DNA of 64,000 nucleotides from JBCBTJ01 sp039818665 (lineage in GTDB: Bacteria; Pseudomonadota; Alphaproteobacteria; Caulobacterales; Hyphomonadaceae): assembly GCA_039818665.1 (NCBI GenBank), contig JBCBTJ010000009.1, positions 1 to 64,000 on the forward strand, in the 5' to 3' direction. Each line of letters begins with the position of its first letter. Positions within the stretch are counted from its first letter, which is position 1. The notes below the pieces were generated by a model. The model had not been told where the DNA came from and did no database searches. It worked only from the letters and a program-made list of their open reading frames with translations. Both the position numbers and the translations under genes were made by a program. Of the stretch, positions 52,066 to 61,779 are shown in pieces.

Positions 52066-52851
52066 CTATTGCGAGGTCCAGCCGCCATCGATCGGCAGCG
52101 CGGCGCCGTTGATCGACGCGCCGTCGTCACTTGCAAGAAGCGTGGCGAGCGCGCCGATTTGTTCGACGGTGACGAATTCCTTGGTGGGCTGGGCGGCGAG
52201 GAGGACGTCGCGCTTGACCTGCTCTTCGGTGATGCCGCGCGCTTTCGCCGTGTCCGGGATCTGTTGCTCGACGAGCGGGGTAAGCACGTAGCCGGGGCAG
52301 ATGGCGTTGCAGGTGACGCCGTGCTCGGCGCCCTCCAGCGCGATGGTCTTGGTCAGGCCGACGACGCCGTGCTTGGCGGTGACATAGGCGGATTTGAAGG
52401 GCGAGGCGACGAGGCCGTGGGCCGAAGCGATGTTGATGATCCGGCCATAGCCGCGGTCTTTCATCCCAGCGAAGACGAGGCGCGTCGTGTGGAATGCGGC
52501 CGAGAGATTGAGGTCGATGATGAGGTTCCATTTCTCGATCGGGAACTCTTCGATCGGCGAGACATGTTGCACGCCGGCATTGTTGACGAGCACGTCGACG
52601 CGGCCGAATTCGGACTGAGCCAGCTCGATCAAGCCTTCGATTTGATCGACCTTTGTGAGGTCCGCGCCTGAATAGCGTGCGCGGATGCCGTGGTCGTTTT
52701 CCAAGCCGGCGCGGATCTGTTCGATTTCGTCGGCGTCGCCGAAACCGTTCAGCACCACGTCGTGGCCGGCTCTCGCGAAGGCGGTCGCCACGCCGAGGCC
52801 GATGCCGCTGGTCGATCCAGTGACGATGACGGCGAGTTTTCCGGGGACCAT
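52066..52851 (-). CDS. bdhA: 3-hydroxybutyrate dehydrogenase
   Basis: 261 aa short-chain dehydrogenase. Nucleotide motif TGSTSGIGLG, NNAGVQHVSPIEEF, the catalytic SAYVTAKHG (Tyr and Lys), and TCNAICPGYVLTPLVEQQIPD, read on from residue 178, are specific for D-3-hydroxybutyrate dehydrogenases. It oxidises 3-hydroxybutyrate released from PHB to acetoacetate, which links it to phaC at 21682-23511. AGAGGAG precedes the ATG; 20 upstream codons are open but not family-like. The patatin gene follows after 8 bp. Confidence 0.92.
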   Translation of the reverse strand: MVPGKLAVIVTGSTSGIGLGVATAFARAGHDVVLNGFGDADEIEQIRAGLENDHGIRARYSGADLTKVDQIEGLIELAQSEFGRVDVLVNNAGVQHVSPIEEFPIEKWNLIIDLNLSAAFHTTRLVFAGMKDRGYGRIINIASAHGLVASPFKSAYVTAKHGVVGLTKTIALEGAEHGVTCNAICPGYVLTPLVEQQIPDTAKARGITEEQVKRDVLLAAQPTKEFVTVEQIGALATLLASDDGASINGAALPIDGGWTSQ

Positions 52852-52926
52852 GGCGCGCTCCTCTGTCTGGGCTTCCAGCGCTGACTTACTCCGTCTTTTG
52901 CGGCGCAGCAAAGAAGAAGAACGTGA

Positions 52927-54996
52927 TCATTCTTTCGGCTTGGTGAAACGTGGACCGAAAAGCTCTTTCAGGAGTTCGAAACTCTTGCCGCGGTCGGTTT
53001 GAAACGCTTCGTCGGCGGCGATCAGTGCGGCGATGTCTTTCGCGGCGACCTCGAACAGGCCGGCATGGGCGGACAGTTCGGCGACGCGGAAGGCCGGTGC
53101 GCCGGACTGGCGGAGGCCCAGCACGTCGCCAGGGCCGCGGAGCTTGTAGTCTGCTTCGGCGATCTCGAAGCCGTCTTCGGTGCGCCTCAGGGTTTCAAGG
53201 CGGGTTTTAGCGGTGTCGGTGAGGGGCGGGCGGTAGACGAGCAGGCAGAAGGCCGGCTTATCCCCGCGGCCGACGCGGCCGCGCAATTGGTGGAGTTGAG
53301 CGAGACCGAACCCCTCGGCGCGCTCAATGACCATGATCGTCGCCTCCGGCACATCGACGCCGACCTCGACGACCGTCGTGGCGACGAGCACTTTCGTCCG
53401 CCCGGCGCGGAAGTCTTCCAGCGCGGCGTCTTTCTCCGCGGCTTTCAGGCGGCCATGGACAATGCCGATGGGCTGGCGGAGCTGGTCTTGAAGCGAGGCG
53501 TGGCGGTAGACGACGTTGGAATCGTCATCGTCGACATCAACTTTCGCGCAGATCCAAAAGGCGCGCTCGCCGCGGCCTGTCGCGCGGCCGACGGCTTCGA
53601 TCACGTCTTCGATCCGGGAGTCCGGCGCCGCGCGGGTTTCGACCGGTTTTCGGCCGGGCGGCTTCTCGTCGAGGATCGTTGTGTCGAGGTCGCCATGGAC
53701 CGCGAGAGCGAGGGTCCGGGGGATGGGCGTGGCGCTCATGACCAGCATGTGCGGCGACAGCGCTTTGTCGGCGAGTTTTGCGCGATCCATCACGCCGAAA
53801 CGGTGTTGTTCGTCGACGATGACGAGGCCGAGATTCTTGAACGCCACAGTGTCTTGGATCAGGGCGTGCGTGCCCGCCGCGATTTGGATCGAGCCGTCGG
53901 CGAGGCCCATGAGCGTCGCTTCGCGCGCTGAGCCTTTGTCGCGACCGGTGAGGGCTGCGACTTCGTAGCCGAGCGGCGAGAGGAGCGCGGCGAGCGTGTC
54001 GTATTGCTGGCGGGCGAGGACTTCGGTGGGCGCCATGAAGGCCGCTTGGTAGCCCGCCTCGGCGGCCTGGATCGCTGTGAGCGCGCCGACGAGGGTTTTG
54101 CCCGCGCCCACGTCGCCTTGCAGCATCCGGCGCATGGGCGAGGGCGAGTCGAGGTCGGCCGAGATCTCTTTCACCGCGCGGATTTGCGCGCCGGTGAGTT
54201 TGTAGGGCAGGGATGCGGCCAGGCGGTTCTGCGCGTCCGTGGCCGCGGGCAGGACGGGCGCTTTGCGTTGTTTGCGTGCGAGACGAGCCCGCGCGAAGGA
54301 GGCTTCCCGGGCGAGCGCTTCGTCATAGGCGAGGCGCTCGCGGGCGAGATCGAAGGCCGCCTCGTCGTAGGCCGTCGGCGCATGAAGCCCTCGGAACGCG
54401 GTCTTGAGGCCGGGCCAATTGCGGCTGGTCTTGAGATGCGGGTCGACCCATTCCGGCAGATCCTCCGGGATCATGTCGACCGCTGCGCTCGCGGAGGCGT
54501 GCACGCGTTTGTTGGTGAGACCGGCCGTCAGCGCGTAGATCGGTTCGACCTGAGGCGGCGGATCGTCCTTGTCCGGGTCGCAGACATAGTCCGGATGCAC
54601 GATTTGCCGGCCGCCCTCATAATCGTCCACACGGCCGGAGACGATGCGCTCAGCGTTCATCGGGAATTGGCGCTTCAGCCAGTTCGGATCGGCGCGGAAA
54701 TAGACGAGGGTGAGGAAGCCGGTCTCGTCGGCGAGGCGGATGCGTGTGGGCGCGCTCTGGTTGCGTGGGGCGGAGACGGATTGGACCTGGCCGCGCACGG
54801 TGGCGACTTCGCCAAACACGGTTTCGTCAAAACTCGCCCGCACGCGGCGGTCCATCCAACGCTCCGGCAAATGGAGCAAGAGGTCCCAGACCGTCTTGCC
54901 CTCGACCAAACGCTCAAGCACCGGCTTCAGTTTCGGGCCGACGCCGGGGAGCGCGTCCAAGTGTTGGAAGAGCGGGTTGAGGCGTTCGTCGCGCAT
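52927..54996 (-). CDS. recG: ATP-dependent DNA helicase RecG
   Basis: 689 aa. It remodels stalled forks and branched DNA. An N-terminal wedge/OB domain (LLLHLPERWMDRR, SGRVDDYEGGRQIVHPDYV, in order) is followed by SF2 helicase motifs: Walker A GDVGAGKT, DEQHRFG (DEQH box), SATPIPRTLAL, and motif VI QLRGRVGRGD. The start gives MRDERLNPLFQHLDALPGVGPK; the frame is open much further upstream, but that region belongs to the membrane-protein gene. recG, sdhE and mfd are near neighbours, as in many alphaproteobacteria. Confidence 0.95.
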   Translation of the reverse strand: MRDERLNPLFQHLDALPGVGPKLKPVLERLVEGKTVWDLLLHLPERWMDRRVRASFDETVFGEVATVRGQVQSVSAPRNQSAPTRIRLADETGFLTLVYFRADPNWLKRQFPMNAERIVSGRVDDYEGGRQIVHPDYVCDPDKDDPPPQVEPIYALTAGLTNKRVHASASAAVDMIPEDLPEWVDPHLKTSRNWPGLKTAFRGLHAPTAYDEAAFDLARERLAYDEALAREASFARARLARKQRKAPVLPAATDAQNRLAASLPYKLTGAQIRAVKEISADLDSPSPMRRMLQGDVGAGKTLVGALTAIQAAEAGYQAAFMAPTEVLARQQYDTLAALLSPLGYEVAALTGRDKGSAREATLMGLADGSIQIAAGTHALIQDTVAFKNLGLVIVDEQHRFGVMDRAKLADKALSPHMLVMSATPIPRTLALAVHGDLDTTILDEKPPGRKPVETRAAPDSRIEDVIEAVGRATGRGERAFWICAKVDVDDDDSNVVYRHASLQDQLRQPIGIVHGRLKAAEKDAALEDFRAGRTKVLVATTVVEVGVDVPEATIMVIERAEGFGLAQLHQLRGRVGRGDKPAFCLLVYRPPLTDTAKTRLETLRRTEDGFEIAEADYKLRGPGDVLGLRQSGAPAFRVAELSAHAGLFEVAAKDIAALIAADEAFQTDRGKSFELLKELFGPRFTKPKE

Positions 54997-55046
54997 GGAG
55001 CGCGACACTAGGAAGCGCCGCGAGGCCCGGCAATGCGGCGCGCGGC

Positions 55047-55511
55047 TCAGACCAGGGCGAGCGCGGGGCCGAGATTCACGGCGGCGTGGAGCGCTGTCGC
55101 CATGGCCCAGGCGTGCAACGTCGATTTCAGCTCCCAGGCGAGAAAGACGACCGCGTAGACGAATAGCGGCCAGAGATAGACGATCGCCACGGCGAGGTTG
55201 AGCAACAAGGCGAAGGCGGCGGTGAGCGCTAGGGCGGTGGCGGCGGCCGCGTGCCAATAGGTCGGCGTAATGCGTTTCGCCGCGGTCAGACCGCCGGCGA
55301 TCAGACCGGTGGTCAGAAGCGGCCAAATCAGCGCGAGGATGATGATGATCGAAGCGCCCGGATCGACCGGGTCGGCGTCTTCGGGCGCCGGAACAAACGG
55401 GGCGGTGATGAAGATCATGACGATCGCGCCGGCGATTGTTAGGGCGTAGGCCCTCAGCAAATAGAGGGCGGGCGGTCCTTCCGTGCGCGTTAGGAAGTTG
55501 ATGAACGCCAT
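55047..55511 (-). CDS. Hypothetical membrane protein
   Basis: 154 aa with four to five hydrophobic helices (about 17-40, 52-72, 82-103, 105-125, 130-152). The end, HAWAMATALHAAVNLGPALA, slightly recalls the last motif of CPBP-type intramembrane proteases, but the earlier Glu-Glu and His motifs are missing, so I assign no function. GAGG lies six bases before the ATG at 55511; ten upstream codons are open. It is 50 bp upstream of recG on the same strand. Confidence 0.6.
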   Translation of the reverse strand: MAFINFLTRTEGPPALYLLRAYALTIAGAIVMIFITAPFVPAPEDADPVDPGASIIIILALIWPLLTTGLIAGGLTAAKRITPTYWHAAAATALALTAAFALLLNLAVAIVYLWPLFVYAVVFLAWELKSTLHAWAMATALHAAVNLGPALALV

Positions 55512-55631
55512 TGCAAACCTCAAATGCGGAGCCGACGACACGGGGCGGGAGACGCTTTGTCATCTAGAGCTTGGCGGACGAGTATCGCAATCGGTTCCCA
55601 TTCGCGCGAGAAACCGGCGACGGAGAATTAG

Positions 55632-55892
55632 ATGGATGATCGACGGCGCAAGCTGAAATTCCGCGCTTGGCGGCGCGGCTTTCGTGAGATGGACCTGCTG
55701 ATGGGCAGTTTCGCAGACGCCCATATCGGCGAACTGAGCGACGACGATCTCGACGAGTTCGAGCGCCTGCTCGGCACGCCCGATTGGGACGTCTACGCCT
55801 GGCTTGTGGGAGCCAAAGCGGTCCCGCCCAACTATCAAAGCGCGTTGCTGGACCGGATGATCCAATTCCGATACGCACCGCGCGCCGGCTAG
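55632..55892 (+). CDS. sdhE: Succinate dehydrogenase assembly factor SdhE
   Basis: 86 aa, the usual length. The flavinylation motif RGxxE appears as RRGFREMDLLMGSF, followed by LDEFERLLGTPDWDVYAWL. SdhE attaches FAD covalently to the succinate dehydrogenase flavoprotein. GGAG precedes the ATG. mfd starts 33 bp downstream on the same strand; sdhE-mfd is a frequent alphaproteobacterial pair. Confidence 0.92.
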   Translation: MDDRRRKLKFRAWRRGFREMDLLMGSFADAHIGELSDDDLDEFERLLGTPDWDVYAWLVGAKAVPPNYQSALLDRMIQFRYAPRAG

Positions 55893-55925
55893 GCCGGTTT
55901 CGCGACCCGTCCTCAAGCGTCCGCC

Positions 55926-58900
55926 ATGACCCCGATTGATCTTCTTTCCGCGCTGAAAGGACCGGCGAGTTTCGCCGGCGCGCCCTTCGGCGCGGATCTC
56001 GCCGCCCTTGTTGAGGCGTTGAAGGCGCGGGGCGGGACAGGCGTCTATGTGGCGCGCGACGAGCGGGCGGCCGAGGCGGCGCTCAAGATCGTCGAATTTG
56101 TTGATCCGGCGCTGGATGTGATCGCAATCCCAGGCTGGGATACATTGCCCTATGACCGGGTGAGCCCGTCGCCAGGCGTTGCGGCGCGGCGCTGCGCTGG
56201 CCTGGCGCGGTTGGCGTCGGAAGCGTCTGACGGACGCGCGCGGCTCGTGGTGACGACGGCCTCGTCTATCGTGCAGCGCACGCCGCCGGCTAAGACCTTG
56301 CGCAAAGCGAGCTTCACCGCCGCCATCGGTCAGACGGTCGATCAGAACGCGCTCGCGGACTATCTCGCGGTCAACGGCTATGTCCGCGCTTCGACGGTGC
56401 GCGAACGCGGCGAGTTCGCGATCCGAGGCGGCATCATCGACATTTTCGCGCCGACCGAGGCCGAACCGGTCCGGCTCGACTTTTTCGGCGACACGCTCGA
56501 GGGGCTGAAAGCCTTCGATCCGGAGACGCAGCGTTCCACGCGCCAGATCAAAGCGACCGCTTTCGCGCCGGTGAGCGAGATCTTGTTCTCCAGCGACGTG
56601 CTGTCGGCGTTCCGTGAGAAGTATCTCGCCGCCTTCGGGCCGCCGAACGGCGATCCGGTCTACGAGGCCGCGCGCGCGCAGATCCGCCGGCAAGGCGTGG
56701 AAGGCTGGCTGCCGTTGTTCCATGAGCGCATGGAGACGCTGTTCGAGTATGCCGGCGAGGATGCGTTGATCGCGTTCGGGCATTTGGCCGGCGAAGCGGC
56801 GTCGGAGCGCCTCGCCCAAGCTGAGGACTATTACAACGCTCGGATCGAGGCGGCCGGCGGCGACGCGCAGAAGGCGAAAGTTTTGGTCCCGGATGCGCTG
56901 CATCTCGCCCCCGATGAGCTAGACCGGGCGCTATCGGCCGGCGCGTGCGCGCGGTTTCTGCAGAACGAGCCGGCGGGCGACGGGGCGGATCTCGGCGCGC
57001 GGATGGGGCGGGACTTCGCGCCGGAGCGCGGCCGGCCGGACGTGAACGTGTTCGAGGCGGCGGCTGAGCATGTGCAGGAGCTCCGCGGCGGCGGACGTGC
57101 GGTCGTGTTGGCGGCTTGGACGTCGGGCTCGGCGGATCGCCTTGTGTCAGTGATGGCCGATCACGGACTGGAGGGGCTGGATCGCGTCTATTCGCTGGAT
57201 GCGGCGCGCCAGGCCGGCCTCTGCGTCGCGGAGCTGCCGTTGGAGGCCGGTTTCGTCTCGCCCGACCTCGCTGTCGTCGCTGAACAAGACATCCTCGGCG
57301 ACAAGCTCGCCAGCCCCCGGCGCAAGCGGAAGGCGGCGAACTTCATCGCAGAGGCCGCCGCGCTGACCGCAGGAGATCTCGTCGTCCATGTGGACCATGG
57401 CGTCGGGCGTTATGACGGGTTGAAAACGCTCGATGTGACGGGCGCGCCGCATGATTGTCTGGAGCTCGCCTATGCCGGCGGGGATCGGCTGTTCCTGCCG
57501 GTGGAAAATATCGAGCTGATCAGCCGCTACGGCTCGGAGGGCGCGGAGTCGGCGATCGACAAGCTTGGCGGCGCCGGCTGGCAAGGGCGAAAGGCGAAAG
57601 CCAAGAAGCGCATTCTGGAGATGGCGGCGGAGCTCCTAGAGATCGCCGCGGCGCGGGAGCTGAAGAAGGGCGAGCGGGTCGAGGACGGGCAGGGGCTCTA
57701 TGAGGAGTTCGCCGCGCGCTTCCCCTATGAAGAGACCGACGATCAGCTGAACGCCATCGAAGACGTTCTCAATGATCTCGGCTCGGGCAAGCCGATGGAT
57801 CGGCTGGTTTGCGGGGATGTCGGCTTCGGGAAAACCGAGGTGGCGCTGCGGGGCGCCTTTATGGCGGCGATGTCCGGGCTGCAGGTCGCTGTGATCGCAC
57901 CGACGACTTTGCTGGCGCGCCAGCACTTCAAGACCTTCTCCGAGCGATTCGCGGGCTGGCCTGTGAAAGTGCGCCACCTGTCCCGCTTGGTGTCGCCCAA
58001 GGACGCAGCCGAGACGAGGGACGGGTTAGCGCGCGGCGATGTGGAAATCGTGGTCGGCACACACGCCCTGCTCGCCAAATCTGTCGAGTTCAAGCGGCTG
58101 GGCCTGCTCGTTGTCGACGAGGAGCAGCGCTTTGGGGTGAAGCATAAAGAGCGGCTCAAAGAGTTGAAGGCGGACGTCCACGTGTTGACGCTTTCGGCGA
58201 CGCCGATCCCGCGGACGCTGCAAATGGCGCTGACCGGCATTCGCGACCTCTCCATCATCGCCACGCCGCCGGTCGACCGGCTGTCCGTGCGGACCTATGT
58301 CGCCGAGTTCGAAGCTGTGACGATCCGCGAAGCGCTGCTGCGGGAGAAGTATCGCGGCGGCCAGGCGTTTTATGTGGCGCCGCGGATTTCCGATCTCGAC
58401 GAGCTTGAGCGGTTCCTGCGCGAGAACGTGCCTGAAGTGAGCTTCGTCGTCGCCCATGGTCAGATGCCGCCGACGGAGCTCGAGGACATCATGTCGGCCT
58501 TCTATGAGGGCGAATATGACGTGCTCCTGTCGACCACCATCGTCGAGTCAGGGCTGGATATCCCTCGCGCCAACACGCTGATCCTGCACCGCGCCGACAT
58601 GTTCGGCCTAGCGCAGATGTATCAGCTGCGCGGGCGGGTCGGGCGTTCGAAAGTGCGCGCCTACTCCTATTTCACGACGCCGCGGGACAAGGTGCTGACG
58701 CCCGGCGCGGATAAGCGCCTGCGTGTTTTGCAGTCGCTGGACAGCCTCGGCGCGGGGTTCCAACTCGCCAGCCACGACCTCGACATGCGCGGCGCTGGCA
58801 ATCTGCTGGGCGACGCGCAATCCGGCCATGTGCGCGAGGTCGGCGTGGAGCTGTATCAGTCCATGCTGGAAGACGCCGTCAAGGCGTTGAAACAAGGCGG

Positions 58901-59381
58901 CGGCGAGGATGAAGTGGCCGACGAATGGTCGCCGCAGATTAATCTGGGCGCGGCGGTGTTGATCCCCGAGGATTATGTCGAAGACCTGAATGTCCGCCTG
59001 TCGCTCTACCGCCGCCTGGCGGAGGTGACGAGCGAGACCGAGCGCGAGCAATTCGCGGCCGAGCTGATCGACCGGTTCGGGCCGTTGCCTGTGGAGACCG
59101 AACAGCTGCTCGAAATCGCGGAGATCAAAGCGCAGTGCAAAGCGCTCAGCGTGTCGAAGCTTGATGCGGGGCCGAAAGGCGCGTTGCTGACCTTCCGAGA
59201 CGACACGCCGCTCAATCCCGCCGATCTGATGCTGATCGTGCGGTCACGGCCCAATCAGCTGAAACTTCGACCGGACTCAAAGCTCGTCTATTCGGGAGTT
59301 TGGAATGACGCGAAAGCGCGCCTCGCGGCGGTGAAGTCGCTCCTGGGGGAGCTTGAGGCGAGCCTCAAACAGCCGGCCTAA
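55926..59381 (+). CDS. mfd: Transcription-repair coupling factor
   Basis: 1151 aa. Mfd displaces RNA polymerase stalled at lesions and recruits UvrA. Order of domains: UvrB-like module (IPGWDTLPYDRVSPSP to about 340), RNA-polymerase-interacting CarD-like domain (GDLVVHVDHGVGRYDGLK, near 485-545), SF2 translocase (GDVGFGKTEVALRGAF, DEEQRFGVKHKE, SATPIPRTLQMAL, QLRGRVGRS), and a C-terminal TRCF domain. Full length. The stop overlaps the convergent PopA-like gene by 4 bp. Confidence 0.96.
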   Translation: MTPIDLLSALKGPASFAGAPFGADLAALVEALKARGGTGVYVARDERAAEAALKIVEFVDPALDVIAIPGWDTLPYDRVSPSPGVAARRCAGLARLASEASDGRARLVVTTASSIVQRTPPAKTLRKASFTAAIGQTVDQNALADYLAVNGYVRASTVRERGEFAIRGGIIDIFAPTEAEPVRLDFFGDTLEGLKAFDPETQRSTRQIKATAFAPVSEILFSSDVLSAFREKYLAAFGPPNGDPVYEAARAQIRRQGVEGWLPLFHERMETLFEYAGEDALIAFGHLAGEAASERLAQAEDYYNARIEAAGGDAQKAKVLVPDALHLAPDELDRALSAGACARFLQNEPAGDGADLGARMGRDFAPERGRPDVNVFEAAAEHVQELRGGGRAVVLAAWTSGSADRLVSVMADHGLEGLDRVYSLDAARQAGLCVAELPLEAGFVSPDLAVVAEQDILGDKLASPRRKRKAANFIAEAAALTAGDLVVHVDHGVGRYDGLKTLDVTGAPHDCLELAYAGGDRLFLPVENIELISRYGSEGAESAIDKLGGAGWQGRKAKAKKRILEMAAELLEIAAARELKKGERVEDGQGLYEEFAARFPYEETDDQLNAIEDVLNDLGSGKPMDRLVCGDVGFGKTEVALRGAFMAAMSGLQVAVIAPTTLLARQHFKTFSERFAGWPVKVRHLSRLVSPKDAAETRDGLARGDVEIVVGTHALLAKSVEFKRLGLLVVDEEQRFGVKHKERLKELKADVHVLTLSATPIPRTLQMALTGIRDLSIIATPPVDRLSVRTYVAEFEAVTIREALLREKYRGGQAFYVAPRISDLDELERFLRENVPEVSFVVAHGQMPPTELEDIMSAFYEGEYDVLLSTTIVESGLDIPRANTLILHRADMFGLAQMYQLRGRVGRSKVRAYSYFTTPRDKVLTPGADKRLRVLQSLDSLGAGFQLASHDLDMRGAGNLLGDAQSGHVREVGVELYQSMLEDAVKALKQGGGEDEVADEWSPQINLGAAVLIPEDYVEDLNVRLSLYRRLAEVTSETEREQFAAELIDRFGPLPVETEQLLEIAEIKAQCKALSVSKLDAGPKGALLTFRDDTPLNPADLMLIVRSRPNQLKLRPDSKLVYSGVWNDAKARLAAVKSLLGELEASLKQPA

Positions 59382-60574
59382 GCCCGCCGCCGGGTCCACT
59401 TCGCCGGGCCCGCTTGAGCGGCGCGGAGCAAGTCTTCGGCGTCTGCGTGATAAGCGCGACGCTCGAGGATCCGAACGCTGACGCAGTCTGAGAAGCCGGT
59501 CTCCGACAGCGCGCGGCGGGTCAGCGCGGCGGCGCCCCGGAAGGGCGTGTCGCGAAAGCTGGCCGCGAGGGTCGTCCAATCCAAACGCGCGAGGCAGTCG
59601 GTCTGCCGAAGATGCGGCGGCAGCGCTTTGGCGAGGGCGAGCGCGGCGCGCGGCGCGTCCGGACCGCTATGGGCTTTGAACACGGCGACGGTGATCGGTT
59701 CTTCGCTTCGTGCGGCGCGGCGCATTTGATCGTCGAGATGGCGGAGAAAGAAGGGTTTTGCGTACACGCCGCTCGAGCCGTCGGCGATCCGGGGATCGGC
59801 GACGTCCCGGCGCGCGGCGGCCGAACGCCAAGCAAGCGAGGCGATCGCCTCGGCGAGCCGCTCGGCGGGGTCCGTCGCATCCAGGATGTCGGTGACATGG
59901 TCCGGTATGCGTCCGCCGCTATGGGCGCAGGCGATGATTGGGCATCGCCCGAGCCAACCGGCCGAGGCCATCTGGTCCAGGATGGCGCGCGCGGTATCGT
60001 CCATCGCGTCAAGCACGATGGCGTGGAAGTCCTGGTCGGCGAGGTAAGACGCGGCCGTGCGCGGGGCGTAGGCCCCCACCACGTCGAGGTCCTGGGCGGT
60101 CAGCGCGTTGAGCAGGCCGAGTGTCAGCGTGGAGCCGCCGCCGATTAGCAGCACAGCGCTGCGCGGCAAGGGCTGCGCTGACGTTTCCGCATCGCCGAAA
60201 TAGGCGGCGTTGGCGCGGCGCATCTCCCATTCCTCGTCTCGGAGGCGGGCGCGGCGGAGCGCGCCGAGGCGCGCGGGCAGGGCGGCGATGTCGGCGTCGG
60301 TCTTAAGGAGGATATCGGCCTGGACGCCGCTGAGCGGGCCCAAGACGGCGATTGGGACGCCGCCGCGACCGCTCGCCAAGTGTTTGCGAACAGCGCGGAC
60401 GTCCGCCGCGTCGGCCGATCGCGCGTCGACGACGAGCGGCGCATCGAAGCCTGCCTCGACGTCGGCCCGGCTCGGGCGCAGACCCGCCGCGCGCAGGCGC
60501 GCCGAGATCATCTCAAGGCGCGGGCTGTCCGCCATCACAAGGATGGGCGGACATAGATAGTCCGGACTCTTCAA
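59378..60574 (-). CDS. PopA-like protein: two receiver-like domains and a degenerate GGDEF domain
   Basis: 398 aa from a TTG start. Residues 9-105 (ILVMADSPRLEMISARLRAAG, read on; D50) and 139-245 (AVLLIGGGSTLTLGLLNAL; D189) look like receiver domains. Residues 268-380 resemble a GGDEF domain: VYAKPFFLRHLDDQMRRA, ITVAVFKA, then R323-x-x-D326, the c-di-GMP-binding I-site, with DWTTL (332-336) exactly where GGDEF should be. Loss of GGDEF with retention of RxxD is the layout of Caulobacter PopA, a c-di-GMP effector of cell-cycle proteolysis. The TTG is chosen because the first beta-strand needs residues before the internal ATG at 60535. Confidence 0.68.
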   Translation of the reverse strand: MKSPDYLCPPILVMADSPRLEMISARLRAAGLRPSRADVEAGFDAPLVVDARSADAADVRAVRKHLASGRGGVPIAVLGPLSGVQADILLKTDADIAALPARLGALRRARLRDEEWEMRRANAAYFGDAETSAQPLPRSAVLLIGGGSTLTLGLLNALTAQDLDVVGAYAPRTAASYLADQDFHAIVLDAMDDTARAILDQMASAGWLGRCPIIACAHSGGRIPDHVTDILDATDPAERLAEAIASLAWRSAAARRDVADPRIADGSSGVYAKPFFLRHLDDQMRRAARSEEPITVAVFKAHSGPDAPRAALALAKALPPHLRQTDCLARLDWTTLAASFRDTPFRGAAALTRRALSETGFSDCVSVRILERRAYHADAEDLLRAAQAGPAKWTRRRA

Positions 60575-60669
60575 CGCTATGCCCCAGCATGACTCGTATT
60601 CTTATCCCTTTTCTTTGGGGCGCGCCGTCTTAATGTCCCGTTGAGAAAACAGACGGGGAGACAAGAAAA

Positions 60670-61779
60670 ATGGCCCAAGGCCCTCTGGACGGCGTGAAGT
60701 TCGTCGAATTCGCCGGCATCGGCCCCGGACCCTTTTGCGGCATGCTGCTGTCCGATCTCGGCGCGGATGTCGTGCGAATCGATCGCCCCGGCGGCGGCGC
60801 GGGCAGCCCAGCCGACGTCACCGGCCGCGGGCGCCGCTCGATCGCGCTCGATTTGAAGGACCCCGAACATGTCGAAACGGCGCTGCAACTCATGGAGAAG
60901 GCCGACGGCCTGATTGAGGGCTTTCGGCCCGGCGTGATGGAGCGCCTCGGCTTAGGCCCGGGGGTCGCCCTGGAGCGCAATCCGAAGCTCGTCTACGGAC
61001 GCATGACCGGCTGGGGCCAGACGGGCGCGCTCTCGCACGCCGCAGGGCACGACCTCAACTACATCGCGCTCACGGGCGCGTTGCACGCCATGGGGCCGCG
61101 GGACGGCAAACCGGCGCCGCCGCTGAACCTGATCGGCGACTATGGAGGCGGGGCGCTTTATCTCGCCTTCGGACTGCTCGCCGGGATTATCAGCGCCCGC
61201 ACGACCGGCAAGGGCCAGGTGGTCGACTGCGCGATGACCGACGGGGCGGCCTCGCTCGCCTCCATGTTCTACGGCATGCGGGCGTCAGGCATTTGGACGG
61301 ACGAGCGCGAAGCCAATCTGCTCGACGGCGGCGCGCATTTCTACGACACCTATGAATGCAGCGACGGCGGCTGGGTCTCAATCGGCTCGATCGAGCCGCA
61401 ATTCTACGCGCTGTTGCTCGAGAAGGCTGAACTCACCGATCCCGACTTCCAGGCGCAGATGGATCGTTCGAAGTGGCCGTCCTTGAAGGAGAAGGTGGCC
61501 GCGGCGATCAAGACAAAAACGCGCGACGAATGGTGCGCGATCATGGAAGGCACGGATGTGTGCTTCGCACCGGTCCTCTCCATGGCCGAGGCGCCGAAGC
61601 ATCCGCACAATGCCGACCGCCAAACCTTTGTGGAGGTGGATGGGGTGACCCAGCCGGCGCCGGCGCCGCGCTTTTCGGAGACGCCCGGCGCGATCCAGCG
61701 CACCGCGCCTGGGCGCGGCGAACATTCGGACGAGATCCTGCGCGACTGGGGCGTCGAAAGGGCCGCCGCCGACGCATGA
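60670..61779 (+). CDS. Alpha-methylacyl-CoA racemase (CaiB/BaiF family)
   Basis: 369 aa. PLDGVKFVEFAGIGPGPFCGM and RNPKLVYGRMTGWGQ-like sequence mark the family. The residues that act in the Mycobacterium enzyme are present: His-Asp in AAGHDLNYIALTGALHAMG, Asp in IGDYGGG and Glu in GSIEPQFYALL. It epimerises 2-methylacyl-CoA esters for beta-oxidation of branched fatty acids. The stop overlaps the next start as ATGA. Confidence 0.92.
   Translation: MAQGPLDGVKFVEFAGIGPGPFCGMLLSDLGADVVRIDRPGGGAGSPADVTGRGRRSIALDLKDPEHVETALQLMEKADGLIEGFRPGVMERLGLGPGVALERNPKLVYGRMTGWGQTGALSHAAGHDLNYIALTGALHAMGPRDGKPAPPLNLIGDYGGGALYLAFGLLAGIISARTTGKGQVVDCAMTDGAASLASMFYGMRASGIWTDEREANLLDGGAHFYDTYECSDGGWVSIGSIEPQFYALLLEKAELTDPDFQAQMDRSKWPSLKEKVAAAIKTKTRDEWCAIMEGTDVCFAPVLSMAEAPKHPHNADRQTFVEVDGVTQPAPAPRFSETPGAIQRTAPGRGEHSDEILRDWGVERAAADA

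Noticed and set aside
54004..55011. 335-aa open frame antisense to recG
   Set aside because: Shadow of recG; no motif and no ribosome site worth considering.
52927..55563. 878-aa version of RecG
   Set aside because: The extra 189 residues read through the neighbouring membrane-protein gene in another frame; normal RecG length is obtained from 54996.
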